Assembly: GCA_000934385.1 (NCBI GenBank)
Contig: KN880618.1
Span: forward strand, 1-47,194
Direction of reading: 5' to 3'
Length of the DNA stretch: 47,194 bases
Origin: Cylindrobasidium torrendii FP15055 ss-10
Lineage: Eukaryota; Basidiomycota; Agaricomycetes; Agaricales; Physalacriaceae
Each line of letters starts with the position of its first letter. The stretch's first letter is position 1. A program made the translations under genes and the position numbers. This document shows, piece after piece, positions 1 through 10,502 of this stretch. Below the pieces are notes generated by a model. The model was not told the origin of the DNA. It searched no databases and saw only the letters and a program-made list of their open reading frames with translations.

Positions 1-37
1 GTTCTAAAAATCGCAAAATCTCGGTGGTTCAACGCGT

Positions 38-3000
38 GTGTACAAACACAGCGTATCAGCGGTTGTGTTGGTAGCCCTGGCTGCGGCAGTCGAAGCCGCC
101 GAACTCAAAGGCGACGAGATTACGGATGAGACAGAGCAGAGTCGGTTGGTACTCAGACGGACGTTAAACATCATGGTCGGACGGCGCAAATTGTCAGGTC
201 AACAAGTAGCAGCCGCACTTCTGGGCCATGGCACCCATCGCACAAATGAGAGCTTCGATCGATATTACTGGTCGAGTGTACTGCAGATGGCCAACGGGCG
301 CGTATTCCCATCACGCTCGCGCTCCCCGGAAAACGAGGGGTATGTGATATATCTAAGACGCATACGAACTGACACCGTACCCAGAGACGAACCAGAGCAG
401 CCTGTAAGCCAGAGCATACAGCGGTAAGTCGTCCATGTTCACATGGGGGAAACACCATAACAAGTTCTTTAGAGGGGACGGCAATAATCAGCGCGACGAG
501 GATATAGAGAGCGACGATGCGGACGCCGAAAAAACGTCGAGGAGTTCCGCCCCCGCCAGAGAGTAAGAAGCGAAAGAAGAGGCCTGAATACATGACTGAT
601 ACTCTTATAGGATCGAAAGACCGGAAGATGACGACGACGAGTTCGAAGAGGAAGAGCAAGCGGAGCTTATACCCTCAGCCAGTGACAACGTCTTGTTAAT
701 GGATCTAGAGGACCCGCCCCCACCGACATCATTGGCGTATGACATACTGTATCGGCCAAAGGAGCTGGAAAACACCTGCATGTGGGATCAACTGAGGTTG
801 TACGAGAGAGTCACATTGAAGAGCGTGAGCAAAAGGAAAGGAGCGAGGGCGGAGGAACAAGGTAGCCCAACCAACGCACACAAACATATGGCACTGACAA
901 TTTGCATCTAGCCGACATTTTATCCTTCGAGCTCAAGCACCCGCTGGCGCAAACCCATGTACTAAAGCGGCGTAGAAAACCTTGCTTACCGGTACTGATC
1001 GGTCAAGGGATACCACGGAGTGATTTGGACACTCATAGTGAGAAGTACGCCGTGGCTATGCTCTGCTTGTTCAAGCCCTGGTCGCGCAACCACCAGGATC
1101 CTTTAGGTGGAAAGAACGACGAGGTACGCTTGTGGGCGGATTGGGCCCCACGCCTGCCCATTGCTCACACCAGGGTCATCAGTCACTTCCAAGAACAATG
1201 GGAGTGTAGGCGAGCAGCTGACGACTACTCGGCACGACACAAGAAGGCATGGAACAATTACTGTTCGGCCAACAGTCTGCCCGCGGATTACAACGAAGAC
1301 GCCGACTTTGACAGCCTATGCAAGGATGCTGCATTCCTGCTGGGGCAACAGACAGTAAATGGCGAGCGCGATGACGAAGGGGATGGTGCCAGTCCGACGC
1401 TGTCCACAAAGAAGGCGGCAAAGGCGGTGATTGAGGCGGAGAGACTGGGGCTATACGTCAAGCCACACGAAGAACTCAGCAGTCCAACAACAGGCGTACA
1501 TGCTGAATTGACGCGGCGCGTGGCTATGGCCAATGCGACAGCGAAAACCGCTGAATACAAGTTGTTGAAAGAGGAGAAGACGGTGCAAGATATCCGGCCA
1601 GGTAAGTTCTGTGCCAGAGATGCAGGAACATACTCATATTGTGTGCAGATAACGAATACGAGGAGAGGACGGGCACCTCACGACCTGCAAGGCTGACGGA
1701 CCTTGCCAAAGAAGAGGCTCTGGCCAGGAAGAGGGTACAGGCAGCTTGTGGACTGCATACCTGGACGGAGATGGATAGGTGGCGAAAAACAGCAATGGCG
1801 ATATGCATCAAGTACCAGTTAAACGCAAGGCAAAGGTATATCCTGCTCAGTCGACGTCTTCACGCGGGCTAACCTAGGTGCAGGCTAGCGTTTCTCATGG
1901 TAGTCGAAGCACGAATAGAGAAAAGACTAAACCCTGCAAGGAAACCGTTCAGGATGCTGATTGGTGGTCCTGGGGGCACAGGAAAATCTCATGTGTATCA
2001 AGCTATCCGAGAGTTCTACGGCGCCGTCAATAAACCTTCGGAGTTATCTTTCATGGCGCCAACCGGTGTAGCCGCAGCCAATGTGGGAGGCACGACTATC
2101 GCGTCCATGCTGTCCACAATGCGCGGCAAAGAGTCAATGTCGAGTTACTCGGCACGCGAAAGTCTGGCGGGTCGACTGGCGGGTGTAACGATGCTGGTTA
2201 TCGATGAGGTATATTTTATAGGGTGCAACGACATTCACAAGGTATAGGTCATGTTCATGGGTCAGCCTATGCTGACGGTACGCTAGATCACATCGCGCTT
2301 GAACACAGCGAGAGCACTGTCTCAAGACGAATGGGGCATGCTGGATATACTGGTGGCAGGGGACGAATTCCAACTGACGGGACCGCAGTGCATCCCTCTG
2401 TACAGTCACGACTATGTGGAAAAGAAATCGAAGGTACAGGCCAACAGTCAAAGGGTGCAAGACGAACTCACAGGCTACCAACGCTTCCGGGAGATTGACA
2501 AGGCCATCGTGTTTGATGAGGTCGTACGCCAGAAGCATCCTAGATTTGTCGAACTTCTTGCAAGATTGCGAGTAGGAGCCTGTCTGCAGAAGGACCTGGA
2601 TTACCTGAAACCGTACATGCTCAAGAAAGAGGCTATTCAAGACGCAAACTCCCTCGTTCGACAATGGGTGGTTGACCCGTCGCAGGCCGCGCCCCTAATC
2701 ACTTACACCAACGAGGTGCGCGATGCGCACAACCATCGCATGACGAAAGCGTATGCGGAAGCGTCGGCAAGCGAATACGCTGTGTATTACTCCGTGGACC
2801 ATGTAGGAAAGGGTAAGGCGAGAATCAAACTGCAAGGCCAGAATGCAGAGGAAGCTTGGGACGCGCCTCCAAAAGCTGCCGCCAGCGACCTGGCAGGACG
2901 CCTCGGACTAGCCATCGGGATGCCTGTCATAGTCACGGATAACATTCTGGTGAAGCAAGGCATCAGCAACGGCAGCCGGGGCACTCTGACGGGAATCGAG

Positions 3001-3609
3001 TATTATACCGAGAGTGGGCGTAGACACGCCACATCTGTAAGCGTGAGACTTGTGAATTACAAGGGTGTAGCAAGCACAGGTGAGTTTGAGTTACCACAAT
3101 GATAAGCACTGACAATACCAGTTGTGATACCATTCACCACAAAGCTGGTGACGTACAAGAAGAAAGGGATCGACGAGCCATACCGAGCTAGAAGACAACA
3201 AGTGCCCATTGTGGCAGGGTTTGCGTGCACCGTGCATAACTCGCAGAGTACGTCGGTGGAAAATGGTGAGTAGGACCGACAACCCAAAACGAAGGATGCT
3301 TAATTGACGATGGCAGCAATTCTACATGCGGAAAGTTGCACGACCGCTGCCTCGATGTACGTACTGTTCTCACGCATCAAATGTGGAGTAGACGGGCCCA
3401 AGGGGATGCGCATACTTGGGAGTCTCACGCTGGGGATGCTGAGGAAAAGAGCGTCGGGACAGGCGCGCGTGGAGAAGGAACGACTCGAGGCTATGGACAA
3501 AGTACTCATGGCGGAGGCTGAGGAGAAACTAAAGTGGTATACCGACGCAACAGGGTTGCCGCTGATGCATAAGGCCGCGGAGTTACTAGCTTTGCCTGGG
3601 GAGGAATAA
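38..3609 (+). CDS. Helitron PIF1-like DNA helicase, 3' portion (5' part outside window)
   Basis: This is the helicase half of a RepHel protein, which unwinds DNA during rolling-circle transposition; the Rep half would lie left of the window. Joining exons across introns 424-472, 563-610, 862-911, 1602-1648, 1836-1883, 2242-2286, 3080-3121 and 3266-3316 (42-51 nt, all GT..AG) gives one open frame to the TAA at 3607-3609. Visible motifs are the pre-helicase block YAVAMLCLFKPW (near 1046), LNARQRLAFLMVVE created by the fifth splice, Walker A GGPGGTGKS (1963-1989), Walker B VIDEV (about 2197-2211), AGDEFQL, and the C-terminal TVHNSQ (about 3229-3246) followed by YVLFSRIK. There is an in-frame stop at 5-7, so the first exon here probably begins after the CAG at 51 or 59. 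Some motifs deviate from the family (GDEFQL instead of GDFFQL, SQST instead of SQG), so activity is uncertain although no frame-breaking lesion is seen. Confidence 0.88.
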
Positions 3610-3730
3610 TGGAGTAGATTATTGAGAACATGTCAAGGCCGGAACGATTGCATGTTTGAGTACTTTGGAATTGAGAGCATAGTAATGAGGCGTAGAGGCC
3701 GTGGGCAAAATCCCGAGTCAGTTGACATAA

Positions 3731-3767
3731 CCGACGGCATAAAATGCCGACGGCAAAACCTTCCTAA
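3731..3767 (+). mobile_element. Candidate Helitron 3' terminus (hairpin plus CTAA)
   Basis: CCGACGGCA (3731-3739) and TGCCGACGG (3745-3753) form a GC-rich 9-bp stem with one central A-A mismatch and a 5-nt loop. CTAA (a CTRR motif) follows at 3764-3767 after a 10-nt gap. A terminal hairpin about 10-12 nt before CTRR is the usual Helitron 3' end, and this one lies about 120 nt after the helicase stop codon. The base after CTAA is A rather than the expected host T, so the exact boundary is unproven. Confidence 0.5.
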
Positions 3768-4038
3768 ACGGGCGACGCGTCCAAATATGGTAACCTCATT
3801 AGGTAAGCGGAAAAGTGAGTCACTCTACACGCCAAGAAACAAAGTATCTCCACTACGTTACGGTTTGTTAATATGAATGTGAAAGATTCGTATTATGGAT
3901 TTTTTGCACTAGGAAGCACAAGGTCACTAAGAGTATTATTGCAGATCTATGTATGTGAATGCTCGGGAAACCAATGAGCTCTGCAGTAAGAAAAAACGCC
4001 GGACAATGTAGTATGATTTCATGAAATATTAGGACTGA
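3768..4038. other. Spacer between Helitron and the first A-type gene
   Basis: No credible reading frame or RNA gene is visible. The stretch is rich in short A/T runs and may include the 3' untranslated region of the minus-strand gene that ends at 4039. Confidence 0.4.
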
Positions 4039-4425
4039 TTAGTCTCGCCCAGCGGACTCTGCCTTTGCACGATAATAGGCAATTTGAGCGGCCATATGTG
4101 CATTGTGGGCTTCCAGAACAGCCAGCTGCGCGGTGCGCGCTTGGATGAGACGCATGAGTGGCAAATTGCGGCGTAGATGACCGCTTGTTCGAGAGGCTAC
4201 TCCGTGGGTCGGCGCTCCAGCCTGGAAAAAGGAGGAGGGAGATGCGGGGGATTCGGCAACAGGTTGGTCTGCGTGCGCAGCTACGGCCTCGCCTGAATCC
4301 GAAAGAGAAAGGACAGTCTCGGGGGCACGTTCGATGTGTGCGTCTTCTTGCGTCGCATCAGCGTCATTGGGTTGTCCGGTGGGCAGAACATCATCCTTCA
4401 TCCCAGTGTGCGAGGTTTGGGTCAT
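4039..4425 (-). CDS. A-type small zipper-like protein, copy 1
   Basis: Single-exon frame of 128 aa. The N-terminal ~80 residues are acidic and rich in Ser/Pro/Ala and look disordered. A short basic step (HLRRN, around residue 85) leads into a C-terminal helix with QLAVLEAHNAHMAAQIAYY, which has heptad-like spacing typical of leucine zippers. It aligns with copies at 7420 and 11409 through L/M-E-x2-N-x2-M-x3-I/V-x2-Y, and DDVLPTG near its start matches DEDVPTG of copy 2, which supports this ATG. It is divergent from the B-type gene at 6203, with 1.8 kb between the two start codons. A canonical bZIP basic region (N-x7-R) is not visible. I recognise no named family; a dimerisation role is inferred from the coiled coil. 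Confidence 0.6.
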   Translation of the reverse strand: MTQTSHTGMKDDVLPTGQPNDADATQEDAHIERAPETVLSLSDSGEAVAAHADQPVAESPASPSSFFQAGAPTHGVASRTSGHLRRNLPLMRLIQARTAQLAVLEAHNAHMAAQIAYYRAKAESAGRD

Positions 4426-4512
4426 TATAACGCTGATGTTTTGGTAATGCGTTGCTTGGTGTATGCACTGTAAATGTCACAAGTGTTCAGACGTCAACGG
4501 TCCACTGGTATC

Positions 4513-4664
4513 CGCGATGTAGGAAAGCGCACCTTATACGCCTGTGGTAAACAAGTATTAGCCCAGGTGGCTGTCCACCCCGGACGCCTTCTCCTTTTGT
4601 ATGGGCAGAACTTTCGGCCAAGCACAGCCAACGCCAATCCATCTCATCTACAGCTCATGCAAAG
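4513..4664 (-). promoter_or_regulatory. Upstream region of A-type copy 1, conserved with copy 2
   Basis: Two blocks match the region upstream of the second A-type gene at nearly identical distances. GCGATGTAGGAAAGCGCACC at 4513-4532 parallels GTGATATAGGGAAACGCACC at 7891-7910. TACAGCTCATGCAAAG at 4649-4664 parallels TACAGCTCATCGCAAG at 8029-8044. They lie about 90 and 222 nt upstream of each ATG. In copy 2 the first block contains a TATA-like CTATATC on the minus strand. Confidence 0.5.
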
Positions 4665-6140
4665 ATATATGATGCTTCGGTTTTTATTGGCATGGTGCGC
4701 TGGACGACGACCCGGGGGGCGATGGCGGGCGGGGTATGGCAGAGGCAGACCGCGGCGAGATGGAAGTGTGATGAGTAGATTCATTCGAGACCCAAGTACG
4801 CACGCACAGAGCCCGGAGTCGCAGCGTCACGGTAGGCGTTACTGATGTGATGAGGACCGGGGTTGTCGACGCCGCACAACACAATAGCTCGATAAGTCTG
4901 CAGCTAACTTGAACGACCTATAAAAGCCATCGTTGCGGCTATACAAACGAAATGGTAAAAAGACTACTGTTCAAGTCGCGTGCCTAGTTCAAGCAGATGG
5001 AGAAAAACATTGTATATCTCTGCGAAGGAGTGAGATGCAAAAGCTGTCACCATATATTGTGTCTCTGCGCACACAGACGCGCAATTAGAGTAATAGAGCC
5101 GTATCATAATCCTCTGAGAACGTTGAGAATTCGACTCGTATCGCCCGGTCGGCCACACATGAACGGACTTCCCTAAGTGTTCCAGTACTATCCACTTATA
5201 ACGCATTTGTCGGTGGCCGATAAGTATATTCCTCGAGACTGGAGTGGATTCAAAATGACACGGTCATCACGATGAGCATTCCTACGAGGATAAGTATTAT
5301 GCACTCTAGAAGATAGCGCGCTGTATTAGCACTATGTAGCCAGGCAGCACAGGCAGATGTTCTTGCTATGAAGTAGAAACTTCGAAGACGGATTCCGTTC
5401 TGGGGGGTAGTGATCGTTGTACTAAGGAGGAATTCACCAGATAGGTTTTCAAGACAGGCAAACACCTGCAAGTTGTAACCTTGGTTCCAATAGCGTACGC
5501 ATGCAGTCGCTCATAATATACATGTCGCTAAGAAAGTAGCGGCATGTCCTCGGCCTTGTGCTAAGACATAGGACTCTGTGCGTTAAAGAAAGCCGTGCAG
5601 ACCCAACATGCGAGGCGAGACTACTAATACTAGCACACTACACGGATTCCGTACTCGCCGCGCTCCGCTCCTGGGTATGACACGAGGGCTACAGCTCGTT
5701 TTGAAGTACTCGAATGCTATTAATCATTGAGGGTGCTTATGGAAACGTAAGTTAGGATGCTACCCGCTTACAACAAGTGAGCAGCGTATAGTAGTCGTAC
5801 TGCTCTGCTGCTAACTCTGCTTAAACATTGACGCTAAGTTAGCTGCATCACTTGGCAAGCAGTGAGAAAGTGAGCTAGTAGGGTTGTATCGACCGACGAC
5901 AGCTAGTTCACATCGTATGACTTCGCGTATAAATGTCGAACTGCTGGCTGAGTATCTCCGAGTTAGCTGTCTAAGCCGGCGTTATAGAATGCCAGCTGAA
6001 CCTTACATTCAACGGTAGGTAGAGAAGCGTTATAGCACCGAAACCTCGTGCAAAAGCAGCACGGCATGGAAGTGCCACGGCAGCCATCTCATCGTGAGCA
6101 ATATCCGATGGTGTGCTAGGTCGGAATGATACACTGGGTC
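4665..6140. other. Intergenic region between A1 and B1
   Basis: This 1.5-kb stretch has no open frame with a recognisable product; the longest ORFs are short and lack family resemblance. It is flanked by promoters pointing outward (A1 to the left, B1 to the right), so it probably holds shared regulatory sequence. TATAAAA at 4919-4925 is not followed by any supported gene. Confidence 0.45.
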
Positions 6141-6146
6141 AGCATA

Positions 6147-6157
6147 CATAATAAATA
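6147..6157 (+). promoter_or_regulatory. TATA-like box of B-type gene 1
   Basis: The A/T-rich CATAATAAATA lies about 50 nt before the ATG at 6203. TATA elements stand at similar distances in the paralogues (10035 for copy 2, 13371 for copy 3), supporting the short first exons. Confidence 0.45.
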
Positions 6158-6202
6158 GCAAGGTTTGCTCACCGAGCGTAGCAAAAAGCGCTTTCAAAAC
6201 CC

Positions 6203-6614
6203 ATGTCAACTCGAGGTCATGACCAGTGAGAAATTTTGTCTGGCTGCCGCGTAGATTTTTGTCTGATTTTATCAGCATTGTTGGGTTTCACCAGAGGGCG
6301 AGACGTACTCAGAGGGCGGGCCATGACCTTCAACCGTGCGTGGTTACACACGCCTGATCTCCTACCTTAATCGTTCCCAAAGATCTCGCGCCTCTGTGAA
6401 TGCACGTATACGCCGCGGCCGCCGCGAAGCTCGTCGCATAGAGCGAGAGGCGCGACTGGAGGCATTGTTGGAGGGCATAGAGAAGCGCGTTGCCGAGGCT
6501 CGGGCTCATTCGGTTGTTCTACGAGACGAACTTGCACAGTGGCAAGACAGAGCGGACCGTTTGGAAAAGGAAGTTGTGGCTCGCGCAAAGAAGAAGCTGG
6601 CGTCATTGGGGTGA
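6203..6614 (+). CDS. B-type basic coiled-coil (bZIP-like) protein, copy 1
   Basis: Three exons are proposed: 6203-6225, 6276-6335 and 6383-6614, giving 104 aa. Introns of 50 and 47 nt have GTGAG and GTGCG donors and both interrupt codons after the second base, exactly as in copies 2 and 3. The start is the ATG opening the 23-nt first exon. Residues ~15-55 are strongly basic (ARIRRGRREARRIEREAR), followed by a ~45-residue amphipathic helix LEALLEGIEKRVAEARAHSV, then LRDELAQWQDRADRLEKEV. This resembles a bZIP basic region plus zipper, but the canonical spacing from Arg to the first Leu is not kept exactly. Its divergent neighbour is the A-type gene at 4039-4425. The function is unknown; DNA binding and heterodimerisation are inferences. 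Confidence 0.72.
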
Positions 6615-7419
6615 CAAGAAAGGAATGAGATGTAAACGATAAACCCTACCGTCTTGTAGCGTTATCTGTTGGTATCTCATAAAAAGACGGCTAGCGTTAG
6701 CGCGCGCGTTGAGTAGGACTCAATTGAAATCGAGCTTACTTGCTAATTGGCCATCATTGATATCCAAAAGGAAAGAGACAACGCGACGATCGTGCTGATA
6801 AAGAACTTGAAAGAAAGGAAATCAAAAGCACACTGGCATGATGTTGGCCCATGGTCTGGAGTTGAATATGCACGTCGTCACAGCATAGAATGTCGGCCGA
6901 TGATTTTACGCATTTATGTTCGCCTCATACTAGCATTCCTTTAGCACTCCTGGTCATACTCGACTGTTGCGAGGTCAATCATAGCCAGTAAGACGCTCTA
7001 AGGGGCCCAACCTAGGACGAAATCTGTAGGCATTCGCCGCGGACGTCGAGTGGGAAGAGTCGGCTCTAGCTTGCAATGAGATCTCTGAATCATAGTGAGT
7101 GGACTGCGAGATGGTGGTCAGTGTCAAAAATTGAATGGAGTCGGGCCTGATCGCATCATTAAAATTGGCTCAATAATGTCGATGAGTGTTTGTCGATTCC
7201 ACCACCTAGAGTGCAGGATAAATCTTCGTTCAAATCATGCTGGTACGTGGGAAATGTCAAGAAAATCAAAGAGGGGATGCGGGGACAAAGCAGGGATTAT
7301 GGTGGCGACGAAAAATCAGGATAATGTGCGAAGTAAATCTGAAGTACTTAGTAAGGATCGTGTATGCTATGTCATCAGATGCCTTAGATATGTGAAGAGG
7401 GTATCGTAGGGTATTGAAA
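6615..7419. other. Convergent spacer between B1 and A2
   Basis: Holds the 3' ends of the plus-strand B1 and minus-strand A2 genes. Short ORFs near 6747 and 7095 have no recognisable content and no paralogue in the next unit, so I do not call them. Confidence 0.45.
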
Positions 7420-7809
7420 TCATCTGTGACCAGCAGACTTCGACGCCATGGCACGATAACGTGCAACCTGGGCGGTCATGCGTGCATTCTGCGCTTCCAT
7501 AGCAGCCAGCTGGACGGCGCGCGCATGAATAAGGCGCAGGAGTTGGAATTCTCGGCGGCGGGGACCATTGGCGCGGAAGGCAGCATCGGTGGGCGGCGTT
7601 CCGGCGTGCGTGTCTGGGAGTGCTTGGGTTGGAGGCGCAGGTCGTTCGCCAGCAGCTACGTTGTGGCCTTGGCTTGACGGAGGATTGACGGGGTCTTGGA
7701 TGCGCTCGGGCTGAGGCATGGGGCTGGTGTTCCCCTCCGTTGTGTTAGCGCCAATGGCTCGCCCGGTGGGCACATCTTCGTCCTCCTCAAAGCGATCGCT
7801 GCGAGGCAT
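7420..7809 (-). CDS. A-type small zipper-like protein, copy 2
   Basis: Single-exon frame of 129 aa, close in size to copy 1 (128 aa). The N-terminus is acidic (RFEEDEDVPTG) and the middle is rich in Pro/Gly/Ala/Thr and apparently disordered. A basic step GPRRREFQ precedes the C-terminal helix HARAVQLAAMEAQNARMTAQ, which continues VARYRAM. The helix closely matches copy 1, while the first 80 residues are largely dissimilar apart from the D-V-P-T-G start motif. It is divergent from the B-type gene at 10098, with 2.3 kb between starts. No named family is recognised. Confidence 0.62.
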   Translation of the reverse strand: MPRSDRFEEDEDVPTGRAIGANTTEGNTSPMPQPERIQDPVNPPSSQGHNVAAGERPAPPTQALPDTHAGTPPTDAAFRANGPRRREFQLLRLIHARAVQLAAMEAQNARMTAQVARYRAMASKSAGHR

Positions 7810-7890
7810 TATGCGGCTGCGATATCGGGATGTGGCTGCTTGTGGTGGGCTGCTTGCAGCGCATATCTTCAGTTCACTGTCCCCACGGGC

Positions 7891-8044
7891 GTGATATAGG
7901 GAAACGCACCTTTGCGACGCTGGATTGGGTGGTAGGGTGCGTGATGGTACTAGGTGAGGATGTCACGGCAGTCTTATATCATGATCACCCATGGCCCAGG
8001 CTCCTGCACCGCATTCGTGACTCGAAAGTACAGCTCATCGCAAG
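7891..8044 (-). promoter_or_regulatory. Upstream region of A-type copy 2, conserved with copy 1
   Basis: Contains GTGATATAGGGAAACGCACC (7891-7910; minus-strand TATA-like CTATATC about 85 nt before the ATG) and TACAGCTCATCGCAAG (8029-8044). Both have counterparts at matching distances upstream of copy 1. The blocks may be core promoter and an activator site; their function is inferred from conservation only. Confidence 0.5.
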
Positions 8045-10030
8045 TTCACGCTGAGTCTCTGAGTCGAACAGGTCGGGAGTCGACGTCGACGACGTACGCT
8101 TGTCGGTGATGGGAAGCAGTCAAGCTCGGTAGAATTCGTGATCTACCCATTCGGGGTCGGCTTCTCGCCGCAACGTTCCACAGAAGTCAACCTGTCAGGT
8201 TTAGTGCTGTTTTGGTGAGGACCCAGGTCATGAACGTTCTTGAACGCCTCATAATGGGTTCGCTCGATAAGCCTGATGACCGAAATTCGAGGATGGCTTG
8301 CAATGGCGAACGAGCGTTCGCGCTACCCTTCCCTATGCTCAAACCAGAATTTCTGTCAATTTTACACCGAAAGAGAAGGCCAGGAACCCTATGCGCTCAG
8401 GTGGCATCATCGGTTGACTTGTCCAAACCGAAGTGAGGGCTCTGTTAATTATTGAGCGAGTGAAGGACAATGTATGAGAGGTAGTGTAGTCCCTGGGGAC
8501 ATGGGGACACGGGGACCTGAAATGAGCGAGTTGGTTGGACCCAGTAATGGCAGGACTAGGTTCGAATCGGAGGAGACTATCTCTCCATGTCACTTGAAAT
8601 TGTGTAGACCTTACGCAAAGGTCCCAGAATATTGCTGATTCCATACCTTTTGTTTTCATGGAAAACATAAGAAGAAGACTTATTTAAAACATACCGATGG
8701 TTGATGCCGTCGCACAGTGCTATACCCATCTTCTATTGTAATTATTCTGGCACGGGCTACACCGTACTGGAACCCATCTCCGTGGCAAAATAAGATTCAG
8801 AAAAAAGCGAGGAAACATTCCATGAAAGACGCTGATGTATCAGATCCAAGGGCATGGCGGTAGTGAGCGAGGTTGAAGCAGTAACGACCTTCGCAGCGTA
8901 GCGCACTGTCTTGTCTTGTCGCGGTGTGCACGCACCTAAACGTCGAAATTCATTTGGTTTCACATATTCCGAGGCTCCAGAAAATTCAAGACGCTACGGA
9001 TTTGTATGGCGATGGCAGTGGTGGTCGTGAAGCAAGGACTCGGATTTTTGATCGGATCGCTCCCAGCATCAGCGGAAGGATTTCGCCTGGAGTGTGGCCT
9101 CTAACCTTATCTTAACGCTCTGTGACTCCCTGGTAACTGTGGGGATCATGCTACTCATTCAGAGGTTGTCCACGAATCACAACTATCCAGGCTTCAACGA
9201 TTAGTGTTTAAACCTTGCCGCACGAGCGCCGCGCATAGCTAACCAAACTGTAGTTGTAGACAGGCTTGGACTGGATACTGCCCCAAAGGGAAAATCAACG
9301 CTTAATTAGAGGCGCTGTACAATGAGCCAAAACATCGTTCCCGATATCTATTCAGCTGCGCAGAATCCTCGAGCCCTGATATAGATACTCACTGCCGTAC
9401 TCCATCATCCTGAGTACAGCAACTCGAGATCCAAGATGTGCTCTTGCACGCTCGGTGAAACCTCAGTCTCCCTTCTCGTCTTCGTCATGACTCTTGGCGC
9501 ACACTATAGCTGCAATACAAAAGCATGTTTATAGTTGTATCTCAATATCAGAATAGAGAAATGAGTCGATTGAACGTCCAAAATGCATAGGATTCATTAC
9601 GGAGCGTCACTATGCATTGAGATTCTGCGCCCTTGATCTGTCACACCACGGCCTCACCTTTGTATTGCGGCCAGTTGACTCTTGATGAGGAAAGCCTGCA
9701 TGCCACCACGGAGCGCGGAGTCCTGGAATCTGCCGATATATACCGCAAATAGGCCGACTCAACACCTAGACTGAATGTTGGGTAGTTATATATCTGCGCA
9801 ACGAATAGAAATTGGGCCCGTTCGGCGAGTATATCATCGAAGTAGCGCTGGGGAGTCACAATCGAGCTGAGGGGGCAGTGAAAGGGCGCTCGGCAGCGAG
9901 AAAACCATAATTACGACGCTCCGCACGGGCTCCGCTCAGAGTTGTGCAATATGAAATGACTGTGTTTATGAAGCTGAACAGCTCATTGTGAGGGAAGTCG
10001 CTGGGAAGACGTGACCGGATGTTTTTCTGC
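8045..10030. other. Intergenic region between A2 and B2
   Basis: About 2 kb with no supported gene. ORFs at 8212-8436 and 8339-8668 have random-looking composition. The GGTTCGAATC at about 8557 looks like a tRNA B box but has no matching stem or A box. The region presumably contains the divergent promoters of the pair. Confidence 0.45.
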
Positions 10031-10034
10031 ATGG

Positions 10035-10040
10035 TATAAA
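10035..10040 (+). promoter_or_regulatory. TATA box of B-type gene 2
   Basis: TATAAA lies 58 nt before the ATG at 10098. It is followed by a pyrimidine-rich leader, the clearest core promoter among the B-type genes. Confidence 0.6.
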
Positions 10041-10097
10041 GCAGATCTGTCGTTTTCCAGGGCTCAGGACACTCTTCACCATCACCTTGGTCTTACT

Positions 10098-10502
10098 ATG
10101 TCGTCTGAGCTTCAGAACCGGTTAGTAGTCGCCATAAAGGCCCCGCGTGAAGCTTCTGCTAACAGCCTTCCAGAGTAGTCAAGCCGAACTGGACGAGACG
10201 TCCACGGCAGCATGAGCGTATCCTCCAAGCGTGCGTATTTTCATGTTCGCATGTGTTCGCCGACACCGACGTCGATTAGCAGATCTCGAATTTCATCGAA
10301 CGCGCCTTCTCGCCGCAACCGTACCAATCGCAGGGAAAGAGAAGCGCACCTAGAGGCACTACTGGAAAGGATAGATGAGCGGATTGCCGAGGCGCGGGCT
10401 ACATCAGTCGTTTTACAAGGAGAGCTCTCGCAGTGGAAAGAAAGGGCGGATCGATTGGAGAGGGAGGTGATGGCACGCGCTCAGGCAAAGCGACTGGCTT
10501 GA
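10098..10502 (+). CDS. B-type basic coiled-coil (bZIP-like) protein, copy 2
   Basis: Exons 10098-10120, 10174-10230 and 10283-10502 give 99 aa. The first exon is 23 nt, identical in length to copy 1, and both introns (53 and 52 nt) split codons at phase 2. The early residues MSSELQNR lead to a basic segment containing RTNRREREAHLEALLERIDE, then RIAEARATSVVLQGELSQWK and ERADRLEREV. Over a 45-residue stretch of the coil it matches copy 3 at 36 positions. Without the splices the N-terminal frame would break at a stop just before the basic region, so the intron model matters. Likely a dimerising nuclear protein; partner and target unknown. Confidence 0.75.

Noticed and set aside
8549..8575. GGTTCGAATC, resembling a tRNA T-loop / B box
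   Set aside because: The flanking bases do not form a T stem, and no A box or acceptor stem is found at the right distance.
8339..8668. ORF of 109 aa on the minus strand
   Set aside because: Composition looks random, there is no counterpart in the other two A/B units, and no promoter or splice signals support it.
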